Shown here: positions 1 to 8,398 of the stretch, piece by piece
Position numbering within the stretch: position 1 is the stretch's first letter
How the letters are laid out: each line of letters begins with the position of its first letter
Origin: a virus
Direction: 5' to 3' (one strand)
IMG/VR virus record: IMGVR_UViG_3300025120_000570
Location: 1 to 23,400 of that record
Length of the DNA: 23,400 bases
Notes under the pieces: generated by a model
Seen by the model: the letters and a program-made list of their open reading frames with translations, nothing else
What the model was told of the DNA's origin: nothing
Database searches by the model: none
Program-made: the position numbers and the translations under genes

Positions 1-1
1 A

Positions 2-22
2 AAGGTCTGGAATCAAAAATAA
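2..22 (+). CDS. C-terminal end of an upstream gene (partial, possibly terminase large subunit)
   Basis: Reading from base 2 gives KVWNQK followed by TAA, ending 7 bases before the portal start. Only six codons are visible, and the two other forward frames are also open up to this edge until positions 24 and 33, so the frame choice is a guess. In tailed phages the gene just before the portal is very often the large terminase subunit. That is an inference from gene order and not something the six residues show. Confidence 0.3.
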   Translation, partial: KVWNQK

Positions 23-29
23 TTAATAC

Positions 30-2411
30 ATGATTAATACAAGTACTAATAGTTCTTTCCCATCTCAGGTTGTACCTCTTGCGGAAAAGCTTAGTTTTGA
101 ATATGGCTTGCGAGTAGCACAAGCTATTGAGCATGAGTGGTTTAGAGGCGGAAGAGTTAATAGTAGTAGATGGCATACGGGTTATCAAAACTTTAATAGA
201 TTAAGATTATACGCAAGAGCAGAACAACCTGTTCAAAAATACAAAGATGAATTATCAACTAATGGTGATTTATCTTATTTAAATTTAGACTGGAAGCCAG
301 TACCTATTATACCTAAATTTGTAGATATAGTAGTAAATGGTATTAGCTCTAAAAATTACGACATAAAGGCATATGCTCAAGATCCTTATTCTTTAAAACA
401 AAGAACTACATATGCTTCGACAATACTAAGAGATATGTTGTCAAAACCGTTACTAGACAATATACAACAGAACTTAGGTGTTAGTGTTTATAGTACAGCT
501 GATCCTGAAAATTTACCTCAATCAAAAGAAGAGCTTGAAGTACACATGCAATTAAACTATAAACAAAGTGTAGAAATTGCTGAAGAAGAAGTTATTAATA
601 ATGTGTTAGCTTTTAATAAATATGATTTAATAAATAAAAGACTTAATGAAGATATAGTTATTATAGGTATTGGAGCTTGTAAAACAAACTTTAATAAATC
701 TGAGGGAGTAACTATAGAATATGTAAATCCTTCAAATCTAGTTTGGTCATATACAAATGATCCTAATTTTCAAGATCTTTATTACGTAGGTGAAATTAAA
801 TCATTAAGTTTACCTGAGTTAAAAAAACAATTTCCTAGTTTAAGCAACGAAGAAATGTTGAAAATACAAAAGTATCCAGGTAGAGAAGGTTATTTAAGAA
901 ATCCTAATATAGACAATGATTTAGTTCAGGTTTTATATTTTGAATACAAAACTTATATAGATCAAGTATATAAGATAAAACGTACTGAACAAGGTTTAGA
1001 AAAAACACTAGAAAAAGAAGATTTTTTTAATCCTCCACCTAGTGATAATTTTGATAGAGTATCTAGAACTATAGAGGTTTTATTTACAGGTTGTAAAGTT
1101 TTAGGTGTTGAACAAATGTTGGATTGGAAAATGGCTGAAAATATGACTAGGCCAAACAGTGACTTAACTAAGGTTAATATGAACTACAATATAGTAGCTC
1201 CTCATATGTACCAGGGTCGTATAGATTCATTAGTTAATAGAATTACAGGATTTGCTGATATGATTCAATTAACATCGTTAAAGCTACAACAAGTAATTGC
1301 AAGGATGGTTCCAGATGGTGTATTTGTAGATGTTGATGGTTTAGCTGAAGTTGATTTAGGTAACGGAACAAACTATAATCCACAAGAAGCATTAAACATG
1401 TATTTTCAAACTGGTAGTATAGTTGGTAGATCTTTAACACAAGATGGTGATCCTAACAGAGGTAAGATACCAATACAAGAATTACAAACGTCAAATGCAA
1501 ATAGTAAGATACAATCTCTTATAGGTACATATCAATATTATTTACAAATGATAAGAGATGTGACTGGTCTTAATGAGGCTAGAGATGGAAGTAAACCTGA
1601 AAAAGATGCTTTAGTTGGATTACAAAAGTTAGCAGCTAATGCTTCTAACACGGCAACTAAACATATATTAAATGCAAGCTTATATTTAACATTAAGAACT
1701 TGTGAAAACATTTCATTAAGAGTTGCGGATATGTTACAATTTGAATTAACTAATAATGCTTTAAAAGCTAGCATAGGGAAATTTAACACTGCAACATTAG
1801 GTGAAATACAAGATCTTCATCTTTACGACTTTGGTGTGTTCTTAGAACTTGAGCCTGAAGAAGAAGAAAAAGCAATGCTTGAACAAAATATACAAATGGC
1901 TTTACAACAGCAACAAATATATTTAGAAGATGCTATTGATATTAGAGAGATTAAAAATCTTACATTAGCTAATCAAGTGTTAAAATACAAAAGAACCAAA
2001 AAACAACAACAAGAACAAGCTCAACAGCAACAAACCGCACAATCTCAATCTCAAGCAACTCAACAAGCTACTGAAGCTGCTGCTATGCAAGAGGTTGAAA
2101 AACAACAAGCATTAGCTGAAACACAAATACAAATCGAACAAGCCAAATCACAATTTGAAATACAGAGGATGGAACAAGATCTTCAAATCAAACAACAGAT
2201 AATGGCTAAAGAATTTGAATATGATGTTAAGCTTAAACAAATGGATGTTGAAGCTATGGGTAAAAAAGAAAGTTTAATTGAAGATAGAAAAGACAAAAGA
2301 ACTCAATTACAAGCAACGCAGCAATCTAAAATGATTCAACAGCGCCAAGATGATCTTCCTCCTACAGATTTTGAAGGTGGAGAAGGTATGCAAATACCTC
2401 AGTTATCATAA
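30..2411 (+). CDS. Portal protein, crAss-like/P22-like podovirus type
   Basis: This 793-residue protein most likely forms the ring at the unique capsid vertex through which DNA is packaged and released. The N-terminal part (about residues 18-115) carries AEKLSFEYGLRVAQAIEHEW, then a YKDELSTNGDLSYLNLDWKP stretch and KFVDIVVNGIS, which I recognise from portals of crAss-like and marine Bacteroidota phages. Around residues 510-550 there is DVTGLNEARDGS followed by ALVGLQKLAANAS, a conserved portal helix region. From about residue 620 to 765 the protein becomes a Gln/Glu/Lys-rich predicted coiled coil, consistent with the long C-terminal barrel of P22-type portals that reaches into the capsid. The length is typical of crAss-like portals. 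It is followed by scaffold and capsid genes, as expected. The start has no Shine-Dalgarno, only an A/T-rich leader. The family is recalled, not searched. Confidence 0.9.
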   Translation: MINTSTNSSFPSQVVPLAEKLSFEYGLRVAQAIEHEWFRGGRVNSSRWHTGYQNFNRLRLYARAEQPVQKYKDELSTNGDLSYLNLDWKPVPIIPKFVDIVVNGISSKNYDIKAYAQDPYSLKQRTTYASTILRDMLSKPLLDNIQQNLGVSVYSTADPENLPQSKEELEVHMQLNYKQSVEIAEEEVINNVLAFNKYDLINKRLNEDIVIIGIGACKTNFNKSEGVTIEYVNPSNLVWSYTNDPNFQDLYYVGEIKSLSLPELKKQFPSLSNEEMLKIQKYPGREGYLRNPNIDNDLVQVLYFEYKTYIDQVYKIKRTEQGLEKTLEKEDFFNPPPSDNFDRVSRTIEVLFTGCKVLGVEQMLDWKMAENMTRPNSDLTKVNMNYNIVAPHMYQGRIDSLVNRITGFADMIQLTSLKLQQVIARMVPDGVFVDVDGLAEVDLGNGTNYNPQEALNMYFQTGSIVGRSLTQDGDPNRGKIPIQELQTSNANSKIQSLIGTYQYYLQMIRDVTGLNEARDGSKPEKDALVGLQKLAANASNTATKHILNASLYLTLRTCENISLRVADMLQFELTNNALKASIGKFNTATLGEIQDLHLYDFGVFLELEPEEEEKAMLEQNIQMALQQQQIYLEDAIDIREIKNLTLANQVLKYKRTKKQQQEQAQQQQTAQSQSQATQQATEAAAMQEVEKQQALAETQIQIEQAKSQFEIQRMEQDLQIKQQIMAKEFEYDVKLKQMDVEAMGKKESLIEDRKDKRTQLQATQQSKMIQQRQDDLPPTDFEGGEGMQIPQLS
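1995..2115 (+). repeat. CAA-rich low-complexity tract in the portal gene
   Basis: The portal gene has a run dominated by CAA codons here, encoding a Gln/Ala-rich helix (KQQQEQAQQQQ and similar, about residues 656-695). It is an in-frame low-complexity coding tract in the C-terminal coiled coil, not a mobile repeat. Such tracts can vary in length between relatives. Confidence 0.7.
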
Positions 2412-2441
2412 CAATTTTTATTAATTTTATATTATTTTATT

Positions 2442-3647
2442 ATGTCAGAAACAAAAGAAGAAGAAGTGAAACAAGAGGGTACGTTTAAGGTTAAAAAACC
2501 TAGAAACTTATCTAAAAAAGATGAACCTATTAAAATAGATTTATCTAAACCTAAAACACAATCAGCTGATGCCATTCAAAAGCAAGAAACAGGAGAATTA
2601 CCTGAGGATAAACGAACCGGAGATATACAAAAGGTGGAAACTAAAGGAAACGAATCCGAGCAAAAGCCCAATGAAACTGCTGCACTTCAAGAAGAAAAAC
2701 CTATTATCGAAGAAATAATAGATGAAGTAGTTGAAGAAAAAATTGCAGAAGAAATAGTTCAGCTTGGTGAAAAAATGGAAAATAGAGTTAAAACTCCTAC
2801 ACCAGAAGAAGCAAGAGAAGTATCTAAATTACCTGAAAACATAGAGAAAGTTGTAGACTTTATGAAAGATACAGGTGGAACATTAGAAGATTACGTTAGA
2901 TTAAATGCTGATTACTCTAGTGTAGACAACGATACTTTACTAAAAGAATATTACAAACAAACAAAATCACATCTAGATTCTGAAGAAATAAACTTTTTAA
3001 TAGAAGATAATTTTTCTTGGGATGAAGATATAGATGAAGAGCGAGACGTAAGAAAAGCGAAACTCGCCTACAAAGAAGAGGTTGCAAAAGCCAAAGGGCA
3101 TTTGGAAGGTTTAAAGAGCCAATACTACGAGGAAATCAAGTTGAGACCCGGAGTAACTCAAGACCAACAAAAAGCTATGGACTTTTTCAATCGCTACAAC
3201 GAAGACCAAGATGTAGCAGTGAAACAACACGAGGCGTTTAAAAACAGTACTAACGATTATTTCAACGATGAATTCAAAGGTTTTGATTTCAAAGTCGGTG
3301 AGAAAAAATTTAGATATGGTGTAAAAAGTCCAAGTGAAGTTGCTGACAAACAGTCAAATATTTCTAACATAATTAAGAAGTTCTTAAACGAAAATGGAGA
3401 TGTGACAGACGTTAAAGGTTATCACAAAGCTATGTACGCCGCTCAACATGCGGACACTATTGCACAACATTTTTATGAGCAAGGTAAATCCGATGCTACT
3501 AAAGATCTAGTTGCTAAATCCAAAAACATTTCTGACGAGGTCAGATCTACTCCTACAGGAGATGTATTTGTTGGTGGATTAAAGGTTAAAGCTATAAGCG
3601 GTATGGATTCTTCAAAACTTAGAATACAAAAAAGAAAATTTAACTAA
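2442..3647 (+). CDS. Probable capsid scaffolding/internal head protein
   Basis: The gene sits between portal and major capsid protein, the usual place of a scaffold. The 401-residue product is strongly charged and predicted largely helical. The first roughly 130 residues are Lys/Glu-rich and disordered-looking (starts MSETKEEEVKQEG), the middle (about 195-300) is helical with many charged residues, and the C-terminus is short and basic (RIQKRKFN). A basic C-terminal tail that contacts the capsid shell is typical of P22-type scaffolds. No protease catalytic signature is visible and no separate prohead protease gene lies nearby. Codon use changes sharply at about 3040-3310, where C-ending codons (TAC, AAC, TTC, GAC) are common, unlike both flanks. 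The function is inferred from position and composition only. Confidence 0.7.
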   Translation: MSETKEEEVKQEGTFKVKKPRNLSKKDEPIKIDLSKPKTQSADAIQKQETGELPEDKRTGDIQKVETKGNESEQKPNETAALQEEKPIIEEIIDEVVEEKIAEEIVQLGEKMENRVKTPTPEEAREVSKLPENIEKVVDFMKDTGGTLEDYVRLNADYSSVDNDTLLKEYYKQTKSHLDSEEINFLIEDNFSWDEDIDEERDVRKAKLAYKEEVAKAKGHLEGLKSQYYEEIKLRPGVTQDQQKAMDFFNRYNEDQDVAVKQHEAFKNSTNDYFNDEFKGFDFKVGEKKFRYGVKSPSEVADKQSNISNIIKKFLNENGDVTDVKGYHKAMYAAQHADTIAQHFYEQGKSDATKDLVAKSKNISDEVRSTPTGDVFVGGLKVKAISGMDSSKLRIQKRKFN

Positions 3648-3664
3648 AAACAACAAACTTAATT

Positions 3665-5125
3665 ATGGGACAAATTAATCCTGTGTTTGGGGCGGTAATC
3701 CCTTCTCAATCACAATTAGCTTTGCAAAATAACTATTTGAACTTCGCACAAGGTGGAGCAAATGATTTTGCACAACAATATCTTCCTGAAATCTATGAAC
3801 AAGAAGTAGAAAGATATGGTAACAGAACATTAAACGGGTTCTTACGTATGGTTGGCGCTGAGATGCCAATGACGTCTGATCAAGTTGTATGGTCTGAACA
3901 AAATAGACTACACATTTCTTACAATAACGTAAACTTAACTGGACCAGGTGCTGGTACTTTTGTATTGAATCTACCTACTAACGGTGGTACAATTCAAAAC
4001 GCTGTTGCTCCAAATGATACTATAGTAGTAATGAACCCACTAACGGGTGTTACTGTTAAAGGTATTGTAGGTGCAGTTGCTGCTGGTGCAGGTACAACTA
4101 CTGACATTACAGCTTATCCTTTTCAAGTAGCCAACTGGGATGCTTTAGGTATAGCTAATGCTGGTTTAAAAGTGTTTGTATATGGTTCATTATTTGCAAA
4201 AGGAACTGCAAGTGGTGTATTCTCTGTACAACCACAATTCACGCAGTTTTCTAATCAACCAATTATCATAAAAGATAGATTCCAAATTAATGGTTCTGAT
4301 ATGGCTCAAATCGGTTGGGTAGAAGTTGCTACAGAAGATGGTACATCAGGATACCTATGGTATCTAAAGTCTGAGTCTGAAACAAGATTACGTTTTGACG
4401 ATTACTTAGAAATGGCTATGGTTGAAGGTGAACTTGCTGCTGCTGGATCTGCATTCGTTGCTCAATCAGCAAACGTGCCTGGATTTACTGCTGCTGGTGG
4501 TGCTGCTGTAGCACACGGTACTGAAGGTCTTTTTGCTGCTATTACCAACAGAGGTAATGTTATGACTGGATACTCTGGTGCAACTGGAATTTCTGATTTT
4601 GATCAAGTACTTAAAAATCTTGATACGCAAGGAGCTATTGAAGAGAATATGCTTTTCTTAAATAGATCTATGGATTTAGATTTTGACGATATGCTAGGAC
4701 AAATTTCATCTGGATTTGCAGGTGGAGTTGCTTATGGTATATTTGAAAACTCTGAAGATATGGCTCTTAATTTAGGTTTCTCTGGTTTCAGAAGAGGTTC
4801 TTATGACTTCTACAAAACTAGTTGGAAATACTTAAATGACGCTTCTACAAGAGGTGCAGTTGCTGTTAGCAACATCGAAGGTGTATTAATACCTGCTGGA
4901 ACTTCAACTGTTTATGACCAAATTCTTGGTACAAACATTAGAAGACCATTCTTGCACGTAAGATACAGAGCTTCTCAAGGAGATGACAGAAGATATAAAA
5001 ACTGGGTTACTGGTACTGCTGGTGGCGCTTATACTTCTGAACTTGACTCGATGATCGTTAACTGGTTATCTGAAAGATGTCTTGTTACTCAAGCTGCAAA
5101 TAACTTCGTGTTATTCCAAAGCTAG
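3665..5125 (+). CDS. Major capsid protein (HK97-fold type expected)
   Basis: The 486-residue product is the likely shell subunit. It starts MGQINPVFGAVIPSQSQLAL, then LPEIYEQEVERYGNRTLNGF, an N-terminal arm pattern I recall from capsid proteins of crAss-like and marine Bacteroidota phages. Around residues 195-221 is SNQPIIIKDRFQINGSD followed by AQIGWVEV, another conserved part of that family. The length and Gly/Ala-rich beta composition fit an HK97-type capsid. No N-terminal delta domain is obvious, which agrees with a separate scaffold gene upstream. Codons ending in C (AAC, TTC, TAC, ATC) are more frequent than in the neighbouring tail genes, as expected for the most highly expressed virion protein. 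It ends with TAG, whereas almost all other genes here use TAA. A terminator-like hairpin follows 15 bases after the stop. Confidence 0.88.
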   Translation: MGQINPVFGAVIPSQSQLALQNNYLNFAQGGANDFAQQYLPEIYEQEVERYGNRTLNGFLRMVGAEMPMTSDQVVWSEQNRLHISYNNVNLTGPGAGTFVLNLPTNGGTIQNAVAPNDTIVVMNPLTGVTVKGIVGAVAAGAGTTTDITAYPFQVANWDALGIANAGLKVFVYGSLFAKGTASGVFSVQPQFTQFSNQPIIIKDRFQINGSDMAQIGWVEVATEDGTSGYLWYLKSESETRLRFDDYLEMAMVEGELAAAGSAFVAQSANVPGFTAAGGAAVAHGTEGLFAAITNRGNVMTGYSGATGISDFDQVLKNLDTQGAIEENMLFLNRSMDLDFDDMLGQISSGFAGGVAYGIFENSEDMALNLGFSGFRRGSYDFYKTSWKYLNDASTRGAVAVSNIEGVLIPAGTSTVYDQILGTNIRRPFLHVRYRASQGDDRRYKNWVTGTAGGAYTSELDSMIVNWLSERCLVTQAANNFVLFQS

Positions 5126-5140
5126 AATTACTTTAAAGTT

Positions 5141-5165
5141 TATCCCTGTCTTATCGGCAGGGATA
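5141..5165 (+). terminator. Hairpin with T-rich tail after the capsid gene
   Basis: The arms tatccctg (5141-5148) and cagggata (5158-5165) are perfect reverse complements, giving an 8-bp stem with a 9-base loop, followed by the T-rich ttctttattttta. This looks like an intrinsic terminator, probably partial. It would allow strong capsid expression while lowering transcription of the connector and tail genes. The same stem could also stabilise the 3' end of a processed capsid transcript. Confidence 0.72.
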
Positions 5166-5199
5166 TTCTTTATTTTTATCAATTATATTATATTATATT
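5166..5199 (+). promoter_or_regulatory. A/T-rich translation leader without Shine-Dalgarno
   Basis: The bases between the hairpin and the next start are almost entirely A and T. They end in three tandem copies of attat (5182-5196) plus att, directly abutting ATG at 5200. There is no AGGAG-like sequence. This matches Bacteroidota-type initiation. No convincing promoter with a Bacteroidota -7 box (TAnnTTTG) is visible here. Confidence 0.5.
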
Positions 5200-5964
5200 A
5201 TGTCAAAAACAAAACAAATTGTAGCCCCTAAATGGGAGATTAAAGATAGAACATATCTATTAAAAGCAGGACTAAGTCCTCTAACATATACTTTAGGATC
5301 AAGACACAGCTCTAGGTATCCATTACTTTGGTTCGACGAAGAAAAAGGAGCTCAAAGAGAATTAAGGTATGCAACTAATATGAATTCACCATTCATGGAT
5401 GAACAAAAAGGTGAAGCAACATTAGGTCATATTATATTTGAAGATGGTGTTTTAACGGTATCCAAAGAAAAACAACAATTACAAAAATTGCTTTCTTTAT
5501 ATCATCCAAGATTAGGTGATACTTATCATGAGTTTAAACCTCAACAAATAGCTAATGATGAAATTGATGAAATCAATTATGAGATCGACGCTTTATTAGC
5601 AGCGCAAGGAATGGAGATAGAACACGCTGAAGCTGTATTGAGAGTTGAAAAAGGAAGTGCTGTCGGTACAATGACTTCTAAAGAAATAAAAAGAGACATA
5701 CTATTAATGGCTAAAAAAAATCCAGCTGCTTTTCTAGCAATTGCTAGTGATGAAAACGTAGGATTAAGAAACACTGCCATCGTCTCGGTTGAACAAGGCA
5801 TTGTTAAAATATCACAAGATCAACGAACTTTTATGTGGGGATCAAATGATAGAAAATTAATGACTGTTCCTTTTGATGAAAATCCTTATTCAGCATTGGC
5901 CGCTTGGTTTAAAACTGATGAAGGTGTAGAAGTTTTCAAAACAATTGAGAAAAAACTACAATAA
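5200..5964 (+). CDS. Conserved head/connector-region structural protein, unknown role
   Basis: The 254-residue product has the conserved-looking parts PKWEIKDRTYLLKAGLSPLTY (with a Tyr/Leu-rich beta pattern), PLLWFDEEKG, RELRYATNMNSPF and TLGHIIFEDGVLTV in the first 90 residues. A Glu/Asp-rich helix (about 115-145) comes next, and then a C-terminal half with PFDENPYSALAAWFKTDEG. I recall proteins of this pattern directly after the capsid gene in uncultured marine and Bacteroidota phages, but no established function. Position after the capsid and before the connector rings suggests a head-completion or capsid-associated role. It has no signal peptide, membrane segment or catalytic motif that I can see. 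It is set apart by hairpins on both sides, so its transcript level may differ from its neighbours. Confidence 0.72.
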   Translation: MSKTKQIVAPKWEIKDRTYLLKAGLSPLTYTLGSRHSSRYPLLWFDEEKGAQRELRYATNMNSPFMDEQKGEATLGHIIFEDGVLTVSKEKQQLQKLLSLYHPRLGDTYHEFKPQQIANDEIDEINYEIDALLAAQGMEIEHAEAVLRVEKGSAVGTMTSKEIKRDILLMAKKNPAAFLAIASDENVGLRNTAIVSVEQGIVKISQDQRTFMWGSNDRKLMTVPFDENPYSALAAWFKTDEGVEVFKTIEKKLQ

Positions 5965-5986
5965 CATGTGATTATAAATATAGTGA

Positions 5987-6009
5987 AGGGTCGATTAAAA
6001 ACCGGCCCT
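5987..6009 (+). terminator. GC-rich hairpin between structural genes (terminator-like or processing site)
   Basis: The arms agggtcg (5987-5993) and cggccct (6003-6009) form a 7-bp stem including one G-T (G-U in RNA) pair, with the A-rich loop attaaaaac. What follows (cattattaact) is only weakly T-rich, so a strong intrinsic terminator is unlikely. It stands out as a GC-rich island in A/T-rich sequence and could be an attenuator or an RNA processing or stability element. Confidence 0.5.
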
Positions 6010-6031
6010 CATTATTAACTAAAATATTAAA

Positions 6032-6973
6032 ATGGCAATAAACGTAAATACTGTATATCAAACCGTTTTATTAATACTTAATAAAGAACAAAGGGGTTAC
6101 ATGACTCCTTTAGAGTTTAATAAAATAGGTGCTCAAGTTCAAGGAGAAATATTTGAAACTTATTTTGATAGTTTAAATCAACAGTTGCGTACACCACAAG
6201 CAGATACAGACTACGCAAATAGAGTCGTAAGTCTTGACGAAAAAATCTCTATATTCAAAACAAGTAATAATGCTGTTTATTCTAACGGTACTTTTCAATT
6301 GCCTTCTCAATATTCTGGAACGGCATCTACATCCCAAACTTTTACAATAACAAATCCTGGATTGACTTATACGTTAACTGGATCAAGCGCAACTTTATCA
6401 GCTGGTAATTATGTGTCTAATGCTTTTGAAGGAGCAACTGGTTCTGAAATAGAACTAGCATCAACAAGTTATGGCATAAGCGGAACCACGGTAACGGTAC
6501 CTCAGTATACAGCTGCAAATAAATTAATAATTAATTTATACCCTACAGAATTCTACAGACTGGGTAATGTTATATATACTTTAGGAGCTATACCATCTCA
6601 CGAGTTACAAAGAGTTCAAAAATCAGAACTTTATCATTTGTTATCTTCTAATCTAACAAAACCATCTACAATATATCCTATATATACTTATGAAAATAAT
6701 CTTCTTACAGTGTACCCCACATCTATTCAAACAGGTCTTACTGTAGATTATCTTAGAAAACCTATTGCACCTATATGGAATTTTAGTATAGGTGGTAATG
6801 GACAATATACTTTTGTCCCATCTACTTCATTTAATTTTGAATTACATCCAGCAGAGCGTATGGAGTTAATATTAAAGATTTTATTATATGCTGGGGTTGT
6901 TGTAAAAAGTCCAGAAATAGTAGATATAGCTGCTCAACAAGTTGCTCAAGAAAACCAAAATCAACAAATTTAA
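6032..6973 (+). CDS. Head-tail connector/ring protein 1
   Basis: The 313-residue product probably forms a ring below the portal. The N-terminal helical part (VNTVYQTVLLILNKEQRGYM, then TPLEFNKIGAQVQGEIFETY) and the later blocks ELYHLLSSNLTKPSTIYPIY (about 199-218) and VDYLRKPIAPIWNF (about 238-251) match a pattern I recall from connector proteins of crAss-like and marine podoviruses. The C-terminus (PAERMELILKILLYAGVVVK) is helical, as in many adaptor proteins. Between about residues 95 and 170 lies a Thr/Ser/Gly-rich stretch with a beta-domain look, probably an insertion exposed on the tail surface. The next gene starts 6 bases after the stop, so the two ring genes are likely translated together. 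Confidence 0.72.
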   Translation: MAINVNTVYQTVLLILNKEQRGYMTPLEFNKIGAQVQGEIFETYFDSLNQQLRTPQADTDYANRVVSLDEKISIFKTSNNAVYSNGTFQLPSQYSGTASTSQTFTITNPGLTYTLTGSSATLSAGNYVSNAFEGATGSEIELASTSYGISGTTVTVPQYTAANKLIINLYPTEFYRLGNVIYTLGAIPSHELQRVQKSELYHLLSSNLTKPSTIYPIYTYENNLLTVYPTSIQTGLTVDYLRKPIAPIWNFSIGGNGQYTFVPSTSFNFELHPAERMELILKILLYAGVVVKSPEIVDIAAQQVAQENQNQQI

Positions 6974-6979
6974 TAAGAT

Positions 6980-8395
6980 ATGCCAAGACCTGATGGTGGT
7001 TTAATCACCGAAACTAACAGACAATATTACGCTGGTGCTCAGCAGTTTTACTTAGCCACAGGTGGAAACAACCTAACCTTTACTAGTACATTTGACACTA
7101 ATTTAATATTTGGTAGTTCAGATCCTTCTAATGGACAATACGGTTTAAATAACTTTACAGTATCCACAAGTGCAAACGCTCAAACTTGGGCAGAACTTAC
7201 ACCTGCTGCATCTGTTGTTAATGCGGTAATTAATCAAAATGGTGGTGTTGCATCTGTTAACATTACAACCACAGTTACTGTTGCTAGTTTAAGAGTTGGT
7301 ATGACTATATATGGAGCTGGTATAACCGGAAATCCTACTGCTGCTAAAATTACGGTGGTTAATGGTATTAACATAACTTTAGATAAAGCTATAGCTTTGG
7401 CTGGCGCAGCCACAACTCCTGTTACATTTCAATTTGATGCACCATTTACAATGTCTGGTAACATCATTACAATTGCTGATACTATACCAAATGCAACTTA
7501 TGTAAAAATACAACTTAAAGACACTGCTGTACAGGAAAATAGAGGAAGTTATGAATACACGAAATTACACGATGTTATAGATAATTTTTTAATTGCTTTC
7601 GTAGGTGCTGGTAAAATTATACCTAGTGTTAAAAGAACCGATGTTATATTTCATGCTAAGCGTGGTTTACAAGAGTTTAGCTATGATACTTTAAAAAGCA
7701 TTAGATCACAAGAATTAACAATACCACCTAGCTTAAGTTTAATAATCCCTCAAGATTATGTTAATTATGTCAGATTTTCTTGGATAGATCAAAGAGGTGT
7801 TCAACACACTATATATCCAGCTAACACATTAACTACAAACCCATATAGCAACCCTGTTCAAGATAACTTTGGAACACCAACACAAGATAATTTTGATTCA
7901 AACTTAACTGGTACTTCACAAACTGAAGCTGCTTGGGAAAGTAATGATCCTAGAAATATTAGCGGTGCTTTTGTAGAAACATTTTCACAAGATGGTATAT
8001 TTGGTAGAAGTTTTTATGATGGATCTTATGGGCAGAGATATGGTATGAATCCTGAAACAAGCCAAAGAAATGGTTGGTTTACTATAAATGAAAGAAACGG
8101 AACATTTGATTTTACAAGTGAATTAAGTAATAAGCTAATAGTTGTAGAATACATATCAGATGGAAATGCTTATGATCTAGATGCTAAAATACCTAAACTA
8201 GCAGAAGACGCTTTGTATTCTCACATAGCACATGGTATATTAGCTTCAACGGCTCAAACGCCTGAGTATCTTGTGCAAAGATTTAAAAGAGAAAGAAGTG
8301 CTAAACTAAGAAATGCTAAGATTAGATTATCTAATATAAAATTAGATCAGATAATACAAGTTATGAGAAATCAATCTAAATGGATTAAATACTAA
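6980..8395 (+). CDS. Head-tail connector/tail tubular-type protein (ring protein 2) with inserted beta domain
   Basis: The 471-residue product has a core (about 195-470) that I recognise as the crAss-like tail-tubular/connector family: IDNFLIAFVGAGKIIPSVKR, then TDVIFHAKRGLQEFSYDTLK and IIPQDYVNYVRFSW. The C-terminal helical part (PKLAEDALYSHIAHGILAST, then FKRERSAKLRNAKIRLSNIK) resembles the helices of P22 gp4-like adaptors. The N-terminal 180 residues are different: a Thr/Asn-rich beta region that includes a domain at about 95-155 with the core VGMTIYGAGITG. The same domain type recurs four times in the 1421-residue tail protein downstream. A short local duplication, QDNFGTPTQDNF, sits near residue 295. 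The gene follows ring protein 1 after 6 bases and is followed 3 bases later by a small gene. Confidence 0.75.
   Translation: MPRPDGGLITETNRQYYAGAQQFYLATGGNNLTFTSTFDTNLIFGSSDPSNGQYGLNNFTVSTSANAQTWAELTPAASVVNAVINQNGGVASVNITTTVTVASLRVGMTIYGAGITGNPTAAKITVVNGINITLDKAIALAGAATTPVTFQFDAPFTMSGNIITIADTIPNATYVKIQLKDTAVQENRGSYEYTKLHDVIDNFLIAFVGAGKIIPSVKRTDVIFHAKRGLQEFSYDTLKSIRSQELTIPPSLSLIIPQDYVNYVRFSWIDQRGVQHTIYPANTLTTNPYSNPVQDNFGTPTQDNFDSNLTGTSQTEAAWESNDPRNISGAFVETFSQDGIFGRSFYDGSYGQRYGMNPETSQRNGWFTINERNGTFDFTSELSNKLIVVEYISDGNAYDLDAKIPKLAEDALYSHIAHGILASTAQTPEYLVQRFKRERSAKLRNAKIRLSNIKLDQIIQVMRNQSKWIKY
7262..7443 (+). repeat. Repeated beta domain, copy in ring protein 2
   Basis: Residues about 95-155 of the 471-residue connector protein contain TVASLRVGMTIYGAGITG, then AAKITVVNGINITLDKAIAL and TPVTFQFDA. 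It shares the 'VGMxIxGxGI...I-V-x-ITL...F-F' plan with the four copies in the hub protein encoded 2-5 kb downstream. Confidence 0.58.
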
Positions 8396-8398
8396 GTT

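Noticed and set aside
5166-5199. Promoter for the 254-residue gene
   Set aside because: The A/T-rich leader resembles a -10 box in many places, but no Bacteroidota -7 TAnnTTTG and -33 TTTG pair could be placed, so no promoter is called.
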